64,000 nucleotides of DNA, from the NCBI RefSeq assembly GCF_001439845.1, contig NZ_JYLO01000009.1, forward strand, positions 248,001-312,000, in the 5' to 3' direction. The position numbers and the translations under genes were made by a program. The notes under the pieces were generated by a model. It made no database searches, was not told the DNA's origin, and saw only the letters and a program-made list of their open reading frames with translations. Source of the DNA: Pseudomonas lactis. GTDB taxonomy: Bacteria > Pseudomonadota > Gammaproteobacteria > Pseudomonadales > Pseudomonadaceae. Positions 51,345 to 60,785 of this stretch are shown here, piece by piece. Numbering within the stretch: position 1 is the stretch's first letter; each line of letters begins with the position of its first letter.

Positions 51345-52078
51345 TGGACGAATTTTCCTCGGAAAGCAGCCTGGATCTACCTAATCTGGATCAGTCGCTA
51401 ATCGACTTCGTCACACTGGATCGCCTGCAAGGCAACGAGCAACCGACTCACAAACCACGCATCTTGTTGCTGTATGGCTCAACCCGTGAGCGCTCTTTCA
51501 GCAGGCTGCTGACCCAAGAGGCCGCGCGCATCCTGACCCTAATGGGAGCCGAGACCGTCATCTTTGATCCCTCGGGTCTGCCTCTCCCTGATGACGCTCC
51601 GGAAGACCATCCAAAGGTTAAAGAGCTGCGGGATCTGGTTCTGTGGTCAGAGGGACAGGTGTGGTGTTCGCCAGAGCGTCACGGTGCAATGTCTGCTGTA
51701 TTCAAAGCCCAAATAGACTGGATACCTCTCACGTTGGGCGCTGTCCGCCCCAGCCAGGGCAAGACGTTGGCCGTCATGCAGGTCTGCGGTGGATCACAGT
51801 CCTTCAACACGGTAAACCAGCTTAGGATCCTCGGGCGCTGGATGCGGATGATCACCATCCCAAACCAGTCGTCAGTACCCAAAGCCTTTCTGGAGTTCGA
51901 CGACGCAGGGCGTATGAAGCCATCCGCCTACTACGACCGTGTTGTGGACGTGATGGAGGAACTGATGAAGTTCACGCTGATGGTTCGGGGCCGGGAAACG
52001 TATTTGGTAGACCGCTATTCGGAGCGCAAGGAAAGCGCCGAAGCACTCTCGAAACGAGTCAATCAAAGATCGATTTGA
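51344..52078 (+). CDS. arsH: ArsH NADPH-dependent FMN reductase, organoarsenical resistance
   Basis: A 244-residue flavoprotein. The flavodoxin-like FMN site LLLYGSTRERSFSRLL (about 43), SPERHGAMSAVFKAQIDWIPL and QVCGGSQSFNTVNQLRILGRWMRMITIPNQSS are typical of ArsH. It oxidises trivalent methylated arsenicals. Translationally coupled to arsC by overlap. Confidence 0.96.
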   Translation: MDEFSSESSLDLPNLDQSLIDFVTLDRLQGNEQPTHKPRILLLYGSTRERSFSRLLTQEAARILTLMGAETVIFDPSGLPLPDDAPEDHPKVKELRDLVLWSEGQVWCSPERHGAMSAVFKAQIDWIPLTLGAVRPSQGKTLAVMQVCGGSQSFNTVNQLRILGRWMRMITIPNQSSVPKAFLEFDDAGRMKPSAYYDRVVDVMEELMKFTLMVRGRETYLVDRYSERKESAEALSKRVNQRSI

Positions 52079-52097
52079 GCGACCAAGGGGATAGAGG

Positions 52098-52646
52098 ATG
52101 AGCAACACCACAGTAAGGATTGCGCAGATTTCGGACGCTCAAGCCATCCAGGCAATTTACGCACCGATGGTTGAGCATACGGCGATTTCGTTTGAGCTTG
52201 AGCCGCCCACAGTCGAAGAGATGGCCAAGCGGATTGGGTCGACTTTGCCGACTTACCCGTATCTGGTAGCGGAGCGAGACGGCCAGCTCATCGGCTATGC
52301 ATATGCCAGTCAGCACCGGGCTCGTGAGGCCTATCGCTGGTCGGTCGACGTCACCGTTTATATATCGCCAGAAGCGCACCGTAGCGGGGTCGGCCGGGCA
52401 CTGTATGGCGTGTTGCTGCCGACATTGAAAAGGCAAGGGTTTCACGCAGCCTTTGCCGGGATCGCGCTGCCAAACGATGGCAGCGTGGGGCTGCATGAAG
52501 CACTAGGCTTCGCTCACATCGGTACGTATCCAGAAGTAGGATTCAAGCATGGCGCTTGGCATGATGTTGGATATTGGCGTATCGCGCTGGATTCAACGAG
52601 TCCGCCAAAACTGTCCGTGCCTTTCAGTGAGATCAGTCTCTTCTGA
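52098..52646 (+). CDS. arsN1: GNAT N-acetyltransferase, ArsN1-like
   Basis: A 182-residue GNAT acetyltransferase. Acetyl-CoA site VTVYISPEAHRSGVGRALYGVLL (about 95-117) and C-terminal LPNDGSVGLHEALGFAHIGTYPEVGFKHGAWHDVGYW match the ArsN1/phosphinothricin acetyltransferase group. In ars operons ArsN1 enzymes acetylate arsinothricin. AGAGG precedes the ATG. It closes the ars operon. A phosphinothricin-like substrate is equally possible. Confidence 0.88.
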   Translation: MSNTTVRIAQISDAQAIQAIYAPMVEHTAISFELEPPTVEEMAKRIGSTLPTYPYLVAERDGQLIGYAYASQHRAREAYRWSVDVTVYISPEAHRSGVGRALYGVLLPTLKRQGFHAAFAGIALPNDGSVGLHEALGFAHIGTYPEVGFKHGAWHDVGYWRIALDSTSPPKLSVPFSEISLF

Positions 52647-52901
52647 ATGGGTCTCGACGGCCATTATGAGCGATGGGAAGATTCTAATACGTAACAAAGT
52701 CAATTATGTTCGACTCCTCGAAATGAATACGAGCAAAGTGGGTAAAATCGAAATAGATTTGCCACTTTCGGAAGTTTGCAGATATCGAACGAAACTATTG
52801 TTGCCGATGGGGAGGCCTATTAGATTCCAGAAAACAAAAGTAATGGTTCCAAGTACGTTTACAAGGTCTCAGCCACTAAGAAGCAGTGATATACCGCAGA
52901 T
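52647..52901. other. AT-rich gap between the ars cargo and the helicase gene
   Basis: About 255 bases at the convergent join of the ars operon and the helicase gene, clearly AT-richer than the flanks. A plus-strand frame from ATG 52666 (KILIRNKVNYVRLLEM) looks protein-like at first but runs into the helicase gene as antisense. No terminator hairpin with T-run was found. Confidence 0.4.
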
Positions 52902-54857
52902 CTACAAATTGGTCGCCAATGCTTGTCTCGCGTTGCCGGCCGCGTCGGGCTCAATGAGGTCACTTGCCAACTGACGCTTATCCTGCAGCATTTGCCAAAG
53001 CATCTGGTCGATTGTGTTTTCCACCAGCGGGATTTTCACCACGACCATGCGCAATTGCCCATTGCGGTAGGCCCTGTCCTCAGCCTGGTCCTGCAGTCCA
53101 GGCGTCCAGGGGAGGCCCAGGAACATCACATAGTTGGCCGCAGTGAGGTTGTTGCCGGTGCCGGCAGCGGAGGTAGTGGCGGCAAAGACGCGGGTTTCTG
53201 GATCACTTTGGAATTGATCGATCGCCTTCTGCCGTTTGCCTACAGAGTCACTGCCGACAACCGTGACGCACCCGTACTCAGCTTGCTTGCACCGAGTGCG
53301 AAGTGTTCCTACCGTATCCTTGAACTCACAGAACAAGATTACTTTGTCCTCCGCGTCCAGTTCGCACAGCAGATCCATTACGACACGAATCTTTACCTGC
53401 TCAAGCAACTGACGCAGTGATCCCAACCTGGCGAGGCTAGGCCTGTCTTCGAGCCGAATTTGATCGTATTGCTTGCGCTCTTCAGCAGTGAGTTCGATGG
53501 GTAAAGTTTGGCGCTGTTTGCCCTTGAGACCGGGCAAGACATCCTTGCGTCGACGGAGCATCCAATCGCCGATTGCGCCCCGCAGATTCATGCGGAAATC
53601 CTGACTGCCGGCGAACTGTTCGCAGAATTCTTTCAAGGGCAGTTTCCCAACGGGGTGGCCGGATAGCCGTAGCAGCGTGTGCAGCTCAGATTCTCGGTTG
53701 AGGACTGGCGTACCCGTCAGCAGGTAACGGTTGGGTATCTTGGCGGCAATGTCGAAGCCGTGACGTGTCCACGCGGCGGTCGGCTCTTTCAGGCGGTGCG
53801 CCTCGTCGATGATCATCACTTCAAAGTGTCCTGCATGCAGAACAAAATCGCCAAGGCGTTCGTAGTTGGTGATAATCCATTGCGAAGAGGGATCAAAGAC
53901 CTGTTGGCCGATAGTGGCCTTGGGATACACCATCTGGATTTCGCGTTGCCAGTTGATGATCAACGTCGACAGGGTGATAACCAAGATGGGTCTATTAGCT
54001 GCTCGGATTGCAGCGGCAATGATTGCTTGGCGAGTTTTACCAAGCCCCATGTCATCCGCAAGCAAGGCGCTTGTGCGCTGTAGCAAGTGCCGGATGCCTG
54101 CCGGTTGATGGTCCAGTAAAGAATAACCAGCCAATGCCTGGTTAATCTGTTCGGTAGTGGACCCGGTGCGCTCGATTGAGGGCACCGCGGCTAAATACAC
54201 ATCGGTTGAGGTGCTATCGTCAGCCGCTTTTGCTGCGCGCTCTTGTGGCGGTCCACCAAGACTGATGCGGGTGATTTCATCAGCTGGAACAACGGATCCG
54301 TCGGTCAGCAGCTCTTGCACGGTGTCGAGGATTTCGAACTGATCCTCCGACAATCCAAGCTCCAGGATCAAGTTGCTTCGCACCACTTCCGCACCAGCGT
54401 CAATGCGCCAGGACTTGGAATGCCCGAGAAACACGCCGTGCATGCGCCTTGAAACGGCGACCGCGCCAGGATGGTAGTCACCTGACAGCAGGATCCCGCC
54501 CTGAACGAGTGGAGCTATCCGAAAGGTCAGCCCCCACGTGAATGCCTGCCGATCTGGGTCGTTTTGTGCGGCTGTGATTTTATGTGAAAACGTCTCCCAA
54601 CTTTCATTGAAACGGTCCTCGGACAACTCCATCAAACGGTGGAAGAGCACATCCAGGTCATCCAGCAACTTGCCTTTTGGTAATCGCCAATAGCGATGTT
54701 GAGGATGCTCGGCACGCCGAATATAGAAACCATTACGTTCGAGAAACAGCCGGTTCGCACCCTCAACGTATTGCATTAAGACCCCGAAGTCATAGCCGTC
54801 AAAAATGACTTTTTCGACCAGGTCCTGCCGGCGGTTCATCAGACGTGGACGACTCAT
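52902..54857 (-). CDS. SNF2-family helicase, ICE core
   Basis: Best start ATG 54857, which overlaps the previous stop as ATGA, giving 651 residues. The N-terminal 220 residues are a family-specific domain; the helicase part has ALLADDMGLGKTRQAIIAA (Walker A, about 280), MIIDEAHRLKEP, LLTGTPVLNRESEL, VILFCEFKDTVG, and the final QAEDRAYRNGQLRMV block. SNF2 enzymes remodel protein-DNA complexes. It is coupled to a PcfJ-like gene. A longer frame to 54962 exists but would overlap the partner gene by over 100 bp. Confidence 0.88.
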   Translation of the reverse strand: MSRPRLMNRRQDLVEKVIFDGYDFGVLMQYVEGANRLFLERNGFYIRRAEHPQHRYWRLPKGKLLDDLDVLFHRLMELSEDRFNESWETFSHKITAAQNDPDRQAFTWGLTFRIAPLVQGGILLSGDYHPGAVAVSRRMHGVFLGHSKSWRIDAGAEVVRSNLILELGLSEDQFEILDTVQELLTDGSVVPADEITRISLGGPPQERAAKAADDSTSTDVYLAAVPSIERTGSTTEQINQALAGYSLLDHQPAGIRHLLQRTSALLADDMGLGKTRQAIIAAAIRAANRPILVITLSTLIINWQREIQMVYPKATIGQQVFDPSSQWIITNYERLGDFVLHAGHFEVMIIDEAHRLKEPTAAWTRHGFDIAAKIPNRYLLTGTPVLNRESELHTLLRLSGHPVGKLPLKEFCEQFAGSQDFRMNLRGAIGDWMLRRRKDVLPGLKGKQRQTLPIELTAEERKQYDQIRLEDRPSLARLGSLRQLLEQVKIRVVMDLLCELDAEDKVILFCEFKDTVGTLRTRCKQAEYGCVTVVGSDSVGKRQKAIDQFQSDPETRVFAATTSAAGTGNNLTAANYVMFLGLPWTPGLQDQAEDRAYRNGQLRMVVVKIPLVENTIDQMLWQMLQDKRQLASDLIEPDAAGNARQALATNL

Positions 54858-56734
54858 GTCCTGCTCAATCGTTGGTTGATCCATTCCGCACAGGCCTGGG
54901 CATGCATTTTTTTCCGGTTTCGATTTGTATAGCGCGACATGGATAGTGTTTGGTCGGGCCATTCCAGGTTAATGGCGAGCTCACCCGATTTGATCTTTGC
55001 CCAAAACCATTGATAGGCCCGGTCAACCCTGGAGCCCGACTTAGGTGTGCGATTGCGGAGCCCTCTCAGTTGTATCGTCACCAGGTGTTTGGGAGTCAAT
55101 TTTGCTAACGTTTCGCCCCAGGCACTTTCATCCATTTGGATTTCTGCAGAGGCCAACGATTTCCCGTTTTCGCGAACCGAAAAAAGACGGCAGATGCCCC
55201 GATAAGCACTGTAGTCGTAACCATCAATGCAATGGCCCAGCGCTCGATGTTCCGCATCAAGATCGGCGGGGCACTTCAGTTCGATAATTTGCAGCCCATT
55301 TGGACTCACGAGGGGTGTGCTGGTTGAATAAAGCAGCGGCTTCCAGGGCGTTAAAGAGTCTGTTCTTGTTTGTGGATCTACTGCATCTAAAGCCTCACGG
55401 ATGTCTATCAACGCGAGGTGAAAGCCATTCACCAAGCTGGCGATCTGGTGATAGGAAGCAGTAGCAATGAAGCTTTTGAGTTTCTGCAGTGCTTCACCAG
55501 AAGCTGGTCCGTCGCTCTCATCAACGTTGTTAAAGAGCTCGTTCAGGTCTCGAAAGTCGTCGGCGATTTTGGACCAATTGTCGTCCGACCAATCAGTTGG
55601 ACACCCTGACAGCAGCCTGTTCCAGTCCTGCGTTTGATCCAGCAGTTGATACGGGATTTTATCCAGCAGCGCGAAGAGAGTGATCCAGTGCGCTTTTTTA
55701 AGAGGACGGCGATTGCCCAGTGAGGCTCCCAGCAGCAGTCGATGCCAGGGTCCTTGTGGCCCCTCGCGGCTGATACGGGTCAATGCACTGCCGGTATCGA
55801 ATACCCGCTGTTGACCCAGGTAGCGCACTGCAGCGCGCGGCGCCTGTAGCAGCCAAGCCAGTGTGTCGGAAAGGGGGAGGCCCGCGTCGGCTATGCGACC
55901 TACCAGGCACTCTTCAGCGGAAATCAAATAACGGTCCTCACTCCAGTATGGGCGCCACGCCTGAAGTTCATCCCATGGGCAGTTCATGTATACCTGCTGC
56001 TGCCCATCCCACGGCCACGGCCATTGATCTGCTAGTACCAGAAGTGGAATCAGTACTGGCTGGGCTTTTAGGGCCTGAAGGCGGCGTTTTCGGTCACCTT
56101 GAGCCAGCCAGTTATAGAGCTTGGGTGAGGGACATTGCGCTGAACGAATGGCGAATAAAAGCTCTTGGTCCAGACACTGGCAAAACTGCTTCAGCGTGCT
56201 GCCAATCTGCTTCAGGTAAAATCGGGTGCGGGGATTGAAGTACCGATTGTTGCTCGCCGTCCAATCGAAGCCGCGGCGATTAAAGCTTCCTAGATCTTCA
56301 ATCGAAAGGGCTTTCGCCCTCTCTCCAGCAGACTTGCAGAAGGAGGTCAGTAGGACGTCTGCATACCAGCGTTTTTCAAACCTGAGCAGTAGCTGCTGGG
56401 CCACCATTGCGGTGGGTTTTCTCTTATGCACGCGGTCCTTGCTGAAGATTTTGCAGGCCTTAACCTGATGACCATCGAAGTACTGGAGGTGATCGCCGAT
56501 TCTGGCCAGGAGCCGCCGTGTTTGATCATCTGTAGAGGGCAGGGCTACGCACCAGCAACGAGTATGGACAGTGGAACTCAGATAGGTATCGATGAAGGAG
56601 GTCAGCTGGGAGGGCGGTACGTTAAATTGTAAAGCCCAGGTCTGGGCGACTTCAATTTGCCGGTCTGAGAACTTCTCCAGCTTCGGCGCTAAGATGCGCA
56701 GCCCCACCACCGATTGTCTCTTCTGTACGCTCAC
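54854..56734 (-). CDS. PcfJ-like protein
   Basis: GTG start at 56734 with AGGAGG six bases before it, 626 residues. The C-terminal part has the PcfJ pattern: LIELKCPADLDAEHRALGHCI, then DGYDYSAYRGICRLFSVRENGKSLASAEIQ, with the conserved HC pair. The N-terminal 400 residues are helical and Trp-rich. PcfJ-type proteins occur on conjugative plasmids and phages without known function. Coupled to the SNF2 helicase by a 4-bp overlap, suggesting a shared complex. Confidence 0.82.
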   Translation of the reverse strand: MSVQKRQSVVGLRILAPKLEKFSDRQIEVAQTWALQFNVPPSQLTSFIDTYLSSTVHTRCWCVALPSTDDQTRRLLARIGDHLQYFDGHQVKACKIFSKDRVHKRKPTAMVAQQLLLRFEKRWYADVLLTSFCKSAGERAKALSIEDLGSFNRRGFDWTASNNRYFNPRTRFYLKQIGSTLKQFCQCLDQELLFAIRSAQCPSPKLYNWLAQGDRKRRLQALKAQPVLIPLLVLADQWPWPWDGQQQVYMNCPWDELQAWRPYWSEDRYLISAEECLVGRIADAGLPLSDTLAWLLQAPRAAVRYLGQQRVFDTGSALTRISREGPQGPWHRLLLGASLGNRRPLKKAHWITLFALLDKIPYQLLDQTQDWNRLLSGCPTDWSDDNWSKIADDFRDLNELFNNVDESDGPASGEALQKLKSFIATASYHQIASLVNGFHLALIDIREALDAVDPQTRTDSLTPWKPLLYSTSTPLVSPNGLQIIELKCPADLDAEHRALGHCIDGYDYSAYRGICRLFSVRENGKSLASAEIQMDESAWGETLAKLTPKHLVTIQLRGLRNRTPKSGSRVDRAYQWFWAKIKSGELAINLEWPDQTLSMSRYTNRNRKKMHAQACAEWINQRLSRT

Positions 56735-56844
56735 CCATGACCTCCTCTGCAATTTCGCAGAGGACTGTCAGGTATAGGAATGGTGGGCTTCTAGGGTTAA
56801 TGCGTAACGGCGTTGTCGGTGATTTATATCGGCAATGGCAGAAG

Positions 56845-58749
56845 TCACACCCCTCTGGGTTTATTGAGATCTGGTTTGCCATTCAAGTTTGGAAAACTCA
56901 CCTTGCATCCATTCGATTTGAAGCCTGTGCAACCCCAAAAGTCATAGCCACCGCCCCCTTTTTTTTGTCGCCTTGCGAGGGGTTGATTGCACTTGGGACA
57001 GTTGAAAGCGCCACCTGCTGTGGCTGGGCGTGGAGCGGACGCCATCGGCACACTCGGCATTCCACGTTGCTGAGACAGTTCCTCTTCCAGGCGTCTATGC
57101 AGACGCGCAACGACAGCTCCATAGGTGTCTTGGCCCTGGGCGACTTTGTCCAAATCCCGCTCCAGCTCCCTCGTAAAATCGAGCTCCACGAAACTGTAGA
57201 ACCCTTCCAGCTTCGCGATTGTTTCCTCCCCCAGCGGCGCCGGTACCAGCTTGCGGCTTTTTTCCTCAATCATTCCTTTGCTGGTGATGTTCTTCAAGAT
57301 CGAGGCGAACGTGCTGGGACGACCAATACCGCGGCGCTCCATTTCTTTGATTAGACTGGCCTTGGTGTAGCGGGATGGCGGCTGAGTTTTCTTCTTCAGC
57401 AGTTCTCCGTTGTGCACAGAGATGATCTGTTTTGGTGTGAGTGCAGGAACTGGGTTGCTCGCTGCTCCATCTTCCTCATCGTCTGTGTCATCGCCCTTGA
57501 GCAGTTTCCGCCACCCAGGATGAAAAAGGGTTTCACCAGTTGCATTGAATCGCAAAGCCTTACCATTTGGGCCAACCGCGAGCAGTTTTACAGCACGCAC
57601 GTCGAATACCGCCGCTTCGATCTGGCTGGCCAGCGCCCGGACCCAAATCAACTTGTACAGGGCGAGTTCCTCGTCGTTCTCACCAGCTTTTGTATCAGCC
57701 CAATGCGTCGGGGTAATAGCGGGGTGGCCTTCCTGCGCGCCTTCGGCGGCCTTGAATGTACGTCGCTCGTCGACGGTCTTCAATCCGATAGATCTAGCTA
57801 CGGTTCTAATATCCTCCATGGCCTCGTCTGGTACGTTGGGATTATCCGTCCTGTGGTAGGTGATCACGCCTTGTTCATACAATCGCTGGGCGACTTGCAT
57901 GGTCTTGTCCGGGTCCCATTTCAAGGCGTTGCTGGCTGCTTGTTGAAGGGTGGAAGAGATGAAGGGCGCGGGTGGGTGGCGCTCGGCCTTGCGGTCTTCA
58001 CAGGACTCGACGACGACATTACGTGTGCCGGCGACGAGTCGGGCCAGGTTGGCATCTTGAACGTAAGGAAAGTCTTTGCTCGCGAAATCCGGTACCGGTT
58101 GCCAGTCTGCATACCAGGTGGTGCCCTGATTCATATCCACAAAGTTCAGACGCACACCGAAGTGGTTGATTACCTGAAAGTTGCGGATCTCGCGCTCGCG
58201 CAAAACCACCAGGTATACGGCAGGCGATTGCACGCGGCCTGCAGAGGTGGGCTTGCCCATCAGTCGGCGTAGCTCCTGAGTCACCAGGTAACCCACCAAA
58301 CGATCAAGTACACGCCGGCATTCTTGTGACGCGACTCTGTTCAAATCGATTTGGCGAGGATTGGCTAGAGCCTCTGCGACACGCTTCAGGGTGATTTCAT
58401 TGAAGGTGATGCGTTTGTAGGATTTGACCGCCAGTACCTGCTGGATGTGCCAGCTGATGCTTTCACCTTCGCGATCCGGATCGGTTGCGAGGTAGATTTC
58501 ATCGGCCTGTTTAGCTGCGGCCTTGATGGTCCGCACGGCCTTGGCGCTCTTATCCAGGATCTCGTACACCGGTGTGTAATTTTTGCGGACGCCTGTGGTG
58601 ATCATGCTGTCGTCCTGCCCTCTGGCGGGCAAGTCACGTATGTGCCCACCACTGGCGACAACCAACCAGTGTTCGCCTGGGCGCAGTTTCTTCATCATTG
58701 GCTGAAGCTTTTTCAGCTTCCCAGGTGCCTCGATGATCAATAGCTTCAC
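56845..58749 (-). CDS. topB: DNA topoisomerase III (TopB/TraE type)
   Basis: GTG start at 58749 behind GAAGGGG, 634 residues beginning VKLLIIEAPGK, the normal Toprim start; the frame upstream of it is not expected. Toprim residues: IIEAPGKLKKL and TDPDREGESISWHI (DxDxE). The active-site region is QGVITYHRTDNPNVP with the catalytic Tyr near residue 303. One C-terminal zinc finger (CPKCNQPLARRQKKGGGGYDFWGC). Such enzymes resolve replication and transfer intermediates of the element. Confidence 0.93.
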   Translation of the reverse strand: MKLLIIEAPGKLKKLQPMMKKLRPGEHWLVVASGGHIRDLPARGQDDSMITTGVRKNYTPVYEILDKSAKAVRTIKAAAKQADEIYLATDPDREGESISWHIQQVLAVKSYKRITFNEITLKRVAEALANPRQIDLNRVASQECRRVLDRLVGYLVTQELRRLMGKPTSAGRVQSPAVYLVVLREREIRNFQVINHFGVRLNFVDMNQGTTWYADWQPVPDFASKDFPYVQDANLARLVAGTRNVVVESCEDRKAERHPPAPFISSTLQQAASNALKWDPDKTMQVAQRLYEQGVITYHRTDNPNVPDEAMEDIRTVARSIGLKTVDERRTFKAAEGAQEGHPAITPTHWADTKAGENDEELALYKLIWVRALASQIEAAVFDVRAVKLLAVGPNGKALRFNATGETLFHPGWRKLLKGDDTDDEEDGAASNPVPALTPKQIISVHNGELLKKKTQPPSRYTKASLIKEMERRGIGRPSTFASILKNITSKGMIEEKSRKLVPAPLGEETIAKLEGFYSFVELDFTRELERDLDKVAQGQDTYGAVVARLHRRLEEELSQQRGMPSVPMASAPRPATAGGAFNCPKCNQPLARRQKKGGGGYDFWGCTGFKSNGCKVSFPNLNGKPDLNKPRGV

Positions 58750-58848
58750 GGTGTGCCCCTTCTCAATTATGCAGAGCGGGACTGTCACGTCATGGCAGGT
58801 AAGGCTTCAATGGGAAATGGTCAATGCACAACGGGAGGCTTTTAGCGG

Positions 58849-59046
58849 CTAGAGGTCCAGCGTCAGCTGCTGTTCCTGGGCAAAGCCCTTTAGCCACGAC
58901 GCGCGCATCGCAGGATGGTGGTAAGGGCAGTCATACACCCGTAGCCCTTTTCGGGCGGCGTCAGCACCGGCTATTTGAACGGCAGTATGGGGGTTATTGA
59001 ATTGCCGCCTATCTGCTGGTTTCAAAGAAGTTCGAGATTGCGCCAT
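58849..59046 (-). CDS. crpP: CrpP / RMF-fold small protein
   Basis: A 65-residue protein (AGADAARKGLRVYDCPYHHPAMRASWLKGFAQEQQ-type text) with the RMF/CrpP signature: G-x2-AA-x2-G ... CPY ... R-x2-WL-x-GF. Length equals that of CrpP, a plasmid and ICE protein first described as a ciprofloxacin-modifying enzyme in Pseudomonas; that activity has been questioned, and the fold is that of ribosome modulation factor. Position beside topB in such ICEs is usual. Confidence 0.78.
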   Translation of the reverse strand: MAQSRTSLKPADRRQFNNPHTAVQIAGADAARKGLRVYDCPYHHPAMRASWLKGFAQEQQLTLDL

Positions 59047-59224
59047 TGGCTATCGGTCCCCGAAGAACAGATCTATCAGACAGTAACATCACGAATAGCG
59101 CATTTTTTTGCATCAAAAACGGAAGTTTTAAACTTCTGTGCTTGAGATAGCCGAATGGAAGTGTGACTCAACCTGAAAGTTAACGAATGGCGCGATTTTT
59201 TGCCAACCAATTGGCGGTTTGATG

Positions 59225-59650
59225 TCAATTCGAAGCTGGCTCGTCCGTCCAGTTCGCAACTCTGATCCACGCGATGAAGTCCTGAGTGGATTGTCCGCTT
59301 TGAACACGTAGTTGTTCCAGCTTGCCGTATAAGTGTTCAGTCATTTCGTCGTCGTCGTCAAAGTCGACGCGGTATTCAGTATCTAAGCGGTATTCATCGA
59401 GCAAGGTGTTGATAAATCGGCGGGCTTGCCAGGTATCAAGGTCTGTCTCTCCACGGCCCCCCATCAGATACTCTCCCGTTCGCCACCCAACTGGAGCCCA
59501 TGATGCTCGGTTTATGTCCAGGGTGAGCCCGTAGTAGTCCGGAGCATTCACCTCGCTTTCATCAAAGTAAGCCCAGTAAACACGGCCTAAAGCTGGGTGC
59601 TCTGCGCCAATGACAACGTACCCTGTTGGGTCCCTCAAAACTTCATCCAT
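59225..59650 (-). CDS. Acidic ICE protein, unknown
   Basis: ATG 59650, six bases after AGGAC, gives 141 residues; the upstream GTG at 59656 is less well placed. Acidic protein with the text VVIGAEHPALGRVYWAYFDESEVNAPDYYGLTL, ARRFINTLLDEYRLDTEYRVDFDDDDEMTEHL, beta-rich first half and helical second half. Not recognised. Separate from crpP by 178 bp and from ssb by 105 bp. Confidence 0.72.
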   Translation of the reverse strand: MDEVLRDPTGYVVIGAEHPALGRVYWAYFDESEVNAPDYYGLTLDINRASWAPVGWRTGEYLMGGRGETDLDTWQARRFINTLLDEYRLDTEYRVDFDDDDEMTEHLYGKLEQLRVQSGQSTQDFIAWIRVANWTDEPASN

Positions 59651-59760
59651 CGGCACGTCCTAATTTGTAGTGGTTCTCTAATGAGGTCGGGGGAAACGAT
59701 GAGCTGTTTCCCCCAACACCGACAGCTACACGAATGGGCCGAAAAATTAAGCCCCTGTTT

Positions 59761-60225
59761 TCAGAATTGCGGTGGATCGGTATCTGGATATTCATCCGGG
59801 CCTGGAGCTGGCTGCGGCCGCGATTCGGGTCTGTTGGACTGTTGCGAATTCTGGTTTTGCGAAGGCGCCAGATTCACCATGGTCACGCGGTGTGGCAGCA
59901 TGCCGACCCGGCTGGCCTGGATTTTCAAAGCTTCGAATTCGCCATCGTCGTTCTTCCAACGGTCCATAACGGCGCGACCGGAAACCAGCACTCGCATACC
60001 TTTCTGGAACAGTTGCGAATAATGCTCGGCGTCCTTGTGCCACCACTCCACATTCGCCCAAAAACCGCCACGATCTTCGTAGCCGCCTTTGCCATCCGGA
60101 ATCGAATTGTCGAAGTAAACGTTGGCTCGCATGAGTCGACGTGGGTCTTTATTGCCGTTGGGGAATTCTTTGAATTCCGGTGCAGAACCGATATTGCCTT
60201 CCCAGCCTTGTACGGGCGTGCCCAT
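59761..60225 (-). CDS. ssb: Single-stranded DNA-binding protein
   Basis: A 154-residue OB-fold SSB: MGTPVQGWEGNIGSAPEFKEFPNG, VYFDNSIPDGKGGYED, RGGFWANVEWWHKDAEHYSQLFQKGMRVLVSGRAVMDRWK, GEFEALKIQASRVGMLP. The C-terminal tail is short, Gln/Asn/Pro-rich and ends DEYPDTDPPQF, a variant of the usual acidic DDDIPF tip. It protects the transferred and replicating strand. The ATG lies 15 bp after the DUF3158 stop. Confidence 0.92.
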   Translation of the reverse strand: MGTPVQGWEGNIGSAPEFKEFPNGNKDPRRLMRANVYFDNSIPDGKGGYEDRGGFWANVEWWHKDAEHYSQLFQKGMRVLVSGRAVMDRWKNDDGEFEALKIQASRVGMLPHRVTMVNLAPSQNQNSQQSNRPESRPQPAPGPDEYPDTDPPQF

Positions 60226-60240
60226 GAGTATTCTCCGAGG

Positions 60241-60780
60241 TTATTGGTGTTGCGTTGGGTTGTTGAGCTGCTGCAGGCGAGCGGTATACACGGCCTCTGC
60301 CTGGCCCATTTTTTCTGCGCACTCGGCGGCCTGTTTGGTGATCGAGTGCAGCAAACTCATTTGCATATTCAAGGTGATGCGCTGCAGCTCCATCACGTAA
60401 AGATCCTGCAGCATGGATTCCGGTGTTCTGGGTGAGCCCATCATTTCTGCCCAAACCCCTACGCCCATCCGCCGATCTGTCACCTGCTGCCATCTCAAAA
60501 ACTGGGTGCCGGCTTGGGTGTTCTGCTCAGTCAACCGCACTGGAACTAGGGTGAATGGATATCGGCGGGCCTGGCTCAGCACTTCCTGGGCAAGAGCTTT
60601 TAAGTCCGATTCTTGAGCTCGGCAAAGATCGGCAAATTGGGTCAGCTCCCCCTTACCTTTAAAAGGCTTTAAAAGGCCCTTTAGTGAGGCAGCCTGTTGC
60701 AGTCGCTGAAAGGCTTCCTGTTGCAGTGGCCGGAAGGCGGTCTGTTGCAGCGACCCATCATTGGAGGGAATCTGGCCCAT
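60241..60780 (-). CDS. DUF3158 family ICE protein
   Basis: A 179-residue protein (FRPLQQEAFQRLQQAASLKGLLKPFKGKGELTQFADLCRAQ, LVPVRLTEQNTQAGTQFLRWQQVTDRRMGVG, then a C-terminal helix LNMQMSLLHSITKQAAECAEKM). The place between the PFL_4669 gene and ssb is that of DUF3158 in PFGI-type elements. Function unknown. It starts 5 bp after the upstream stop. Confidence 0.86.
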   Translation of the reverse strand: MGQIPSNDGSLQQTAFRPLQQEAFQRLQQAASLKGLLKPFKGKGELTQFADLCRAQESDLKALAQEVLSQARRYPFTLVPVRLTEQNTQAGTQFLRWQQVTDRRMGVGVWAEMMGSPRTPESMLQDLYVMELQRITLNMQMSLLHSITKQAAECAEKMGQAEAVYTARLQQLNNPTQHQ

Positions 60781-60785
60781 GCTCT

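Noticed and set aside
52666..52974. Plus-strand small gene after arsN1
   Set aside because: The last third is antisense to the helicase C-terminus, no ribosome site, no recognised family.
59076..59270. Minus-strand 64-residue frame between crpP and the acidic protein gene
   Set aside because: No ribosome site and overlaps the end of the next gene; AT-rich region more likely holds the crpP promoter.
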